This document shows positions 32,757-34,248 of a stretch of DNA of 34,248 nt, piece by piece. The position numbers were made by a program, and so were the translations under genes. This DNA is from Herbinix sp. (GTDB taxonomy: Bacteria > Bacillota > Clostridia > Lachnospirales > Lachnospiraceae): the NCBI GenBank assembly GCA_029239235.1, contig JAQZBD010000011.1, forward strand, positions 1 to 34,248, given 5' to 3'. Position 1 is the first letter of the stretch. Each line of letters opens with the position of its first letter. Below the pieces are notes generated by a model. It was not told where the DNA came from and searched no databases. It saw only the letters and a list, made by a program, of their open reading frames with translations.

Positions 32757-33941
32757 TTAGTGACAGTAGAAACGGACTGCAAAGCATGCACCGCCGGCGG
32801 GAATATTTATTGCTTCAACACAGCCATTTTGCATTGTAATTAATGATTTTGCCAGAGCAAGTCCGATACCGATTCCGCCCTCCTTAGCTCTTTCTCCCCG
32901 GTAGAATTGCTCAAAAATATGGGGTATATCCTGCTTTGCAAATCCTGGCCCATCATCCCATATTTTTATCTCAATATATAGGGGGTTTTGCAGGTATTCA
33001 ATGGTTACTAGCTTTGTTGCATATTCCATGCAATTTTTGATCAAATTAGAAAACGCTTCAATTGACCATTCCATATCCCCCGCATAGGATACCGCTCCAT
33101 GATCCGCCAACTTTATTTCAAGAGTTTTAGCTACCGGTAATTGTTCCAAACCTTCTACCGAGAGCTGCAGCAGGGTATAGACATCCACCTCTTCTTTTTC
33201 GAGCGGCATTACTCCCGCATCAATTTTAGAAAGCAGTAATAAAGCCTCTTCCAGCTTCGTTAGCCTCTCTATTTGTTTCTGCAACAGCTCTACATACTCC
33301 ACTTTATCATTCGTCCTTAATAGCTGTGTCATAAGCGACATCGAAGTGAGGGGTGTTTTCATCTGATGTGCAATATTTGCCAGGTTTTCTGCATAGTTTT
33401 CTTTTACTGCAATAGCGTTCTCCTTGGTCCGGTAAAGCGTAGTTACAGTTTTATAGATCTCATCCTGGAGTCCACTAAGGTAATCCTCTTTGCCTGGTAA
33501 TATAGTAACTTCTCTCCCCAGGTTCAGTCGCTCAAGATACCTGGTCAGATCTGAAATACGCTCTCGTTCACCTTTTCTTACAATGTAACATGCGGCGAAT
33601 ACCAGAGCTATGATCATACAAGTTCCAAATATTACGGCAGGAAACATTTTCCTTACATACTCCTTCGCAAAATCCTGTGCTTCATACCCGTATAAGTCAA
33701 GATAATTAACTTTATCCGTCCATAGCTCAGGATAAAGCCCACTATTTTCTTTTATCATTCTGATAATGTTCTGTTCATCCTTTGGATATTTACTAATGAG
33801 CTGCTGTGCCAGACTTGACAAAATGCTATACTGGCTATCTGCATAGTGCATGGCTCCAAGGCTCATTACCAGCAATCCCGACAGTAAAGCACCCATAAGA
33901 ATAACTGTTACGCCCAGCTTAATATCCCGCTTTTCCATCAT
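32757..33941 (-). CDS. Sensor histidine kinase
   Basis: A 394-residue membrane kinase: membrane segments at about 9-31 and 101-121 flank a roughly 70-residue extracytoplasmic domain, then a HisKA region with phospho-acceptor H192 in NIAHQMKTPL, and a HATPase domain with N-box LIKNCMEYA, DDGPGF and GIGIGLALAK. The external loop distinguishes it from the loop-less BceS intramembrane kinases. The ATG overlaps the regulator stop (ATGA), with a second ATG 3 nt later; GGAGGAGG is immediately upstream. Confidence 0.94.
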   Translation of the reverse strand: MMEKRDIKLGVTVILMGALLSGLLVMSLGAMHYADSQYSILSSLAQQLISKYPKDEQNIIRMIKENSGLYPELWTDKVNYLDLYGYEAQDFAKEYVRKMFPAVIFGTCMIIALVFAACYIVRKGERERISDLTRYLERLNLGREVTILPGKEDYLSGLQDEIYKTVTTLYRTKENAIAVKENYAENLANIAHQMKTPLTSMSLMTQLLRTNDKVEYVELLQKQIERLTKLEEALLLLSKIDAGVMPLEKEEVDVYTLLQLSVEGLEQLPVAKTLEIKLADHGAVSYAGDMEWSIEAFSNLIKNCMEYATKLVTIEYLQNPLYIEIKIWDDGPGFAKQDIPHIFEQFYRGERAKEGGIGIGLALAKSLITMQNGCVEAINIPAGGACFAVRFYCH

Positions 33942-34248
33942 GCCTCCTCCATTCGATATCCAAAGCTGCGAACCGTTTTTAAATAAGGTGGATTATGTAG
34001 TTTTTCCCTCAGCCGCTTCATTGTGACAGTCAAGGTATTATCATTTACAAAGTTTCCATTCGCATCCCAGATTAATTCCAGCAACCTGGCTCTTGTCAGA
34101 ATACAACCCTTGTTTTCCACCAGCAGCTTTAATAATTGGTACTCCATCTGACTGAGCACTATCTCCTCCTGCATTAGAAATACCTTTAATTTTATCTTAT
34201 CTATGGAAATATCACCGCAAGTAATAAGATTTTCTATTCTCTTACCGG
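33938..34248 (-). CDS. Response regulator, OmpR family, C-terminal part (partial)
   Basis: The frame is open to the right edge, so only about 102 residues are seen, all from the winged-helix DNA-binding domain: LSQMEYQLLKLLVENKG, LTRARLLELIWD, DNTLTVTMKRLREKL and the terminal YLKTVRSFGYRMEEA. The receiver domain lies beyond the window. An internal ATG at 34174 is not the start. The stop overlaps the kinase ATG by 4 nt, so regulator and kinase are a coupled pair that presumably controls the ABC genes downstream. Confidence 0.93.
   Translation of the reverse strand, partial: GKRIENLITCGDISIDKIKLKVFLMQEEIVLSQMEYQLLKLLVENKGCILTRARLLELIWDANGNFVNDNTLTVTMKRLREKLHNPPYLKTVRSFGYRMEEA

Overview
The window looks like chromosome of a low-GC, spore-forming, anaerobic Clostridia member, most likely Lachnospiraceae. 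The reasons are AT-rich intergenic DNA, strong GGAGG ribosome sites, a T-box leader on leuS, rubredoxin and a monocluster ferredoxin, clostridial xylose isomerase and LuxS, a cysteine-rich HCB-13-like small protein and a YesM-type sensor kinase. I saw no rRNA, tRNA, CRISPR array, prophage or insertion-sequence transposase.

Layout. 1-647: 5' part of a Cache-type sensor kinase running off the left edge. 967-5394 (all minus): cysteine desulfurase, TtcA-like tRNA thiolase, TcdA, HD-domain hydrolase, DUF554 membrane protein; the first three make a tRNA anticodon-loop modification and sulfur-transfer group. 5599-6783: rubredoxin (minus) diverges from a ferredoxin-ferritin pair (plus), a redox and iron-storage locus. 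6977-12968: xylose isomerase, subtilisin-like protease, two small proteins, chorismate synthase and a D-2-hydroxyacid dehydrogenase, with two striking hairpins built on a GGGGAC motif. 13153-15961: two small genes, each preceded by a copy of one ~82-bp terminator-plus-promoter segment, then trpS and a HAD phosphatase. 16261-19819: luxS, an aldehyde dehydrogenase with an operator-like inverted repeat inside its promoter, and a two-gene unit of unknown function. 19833-20030: a long hairpin and a 15-bp tandem repeat. 20060-24366: glycogen phosphorylase divergent from a LacI-family regulator, then a CDP-alcohol phosphatidyltransferase. 24829-29537: leuS with T-box leader, and a chemoreceptor. 29816-34248: permease, ATPase, histidine kinase and the 3' end of a response regulator, an ABC/two-component unit of the peptide-antibiotic resistance type.

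Most genes are ordinary housekeeping genes with well-resolved starts; many starts were moved inward to the ATG or GTG that has a Shine-Dalgarno site. The least explained items are the two-gene unit at 18579-19819, the duplicated regulatory cassette at 13478-14008, the palindromes placed inside promoter spacers (9874-9903 and 18409-18437), the large palindrome overlapping the aroC stop codon, and the repeated CATGATAT half-sites between glgP and its divergent LacI-family gene. No claim here rests on a database search.
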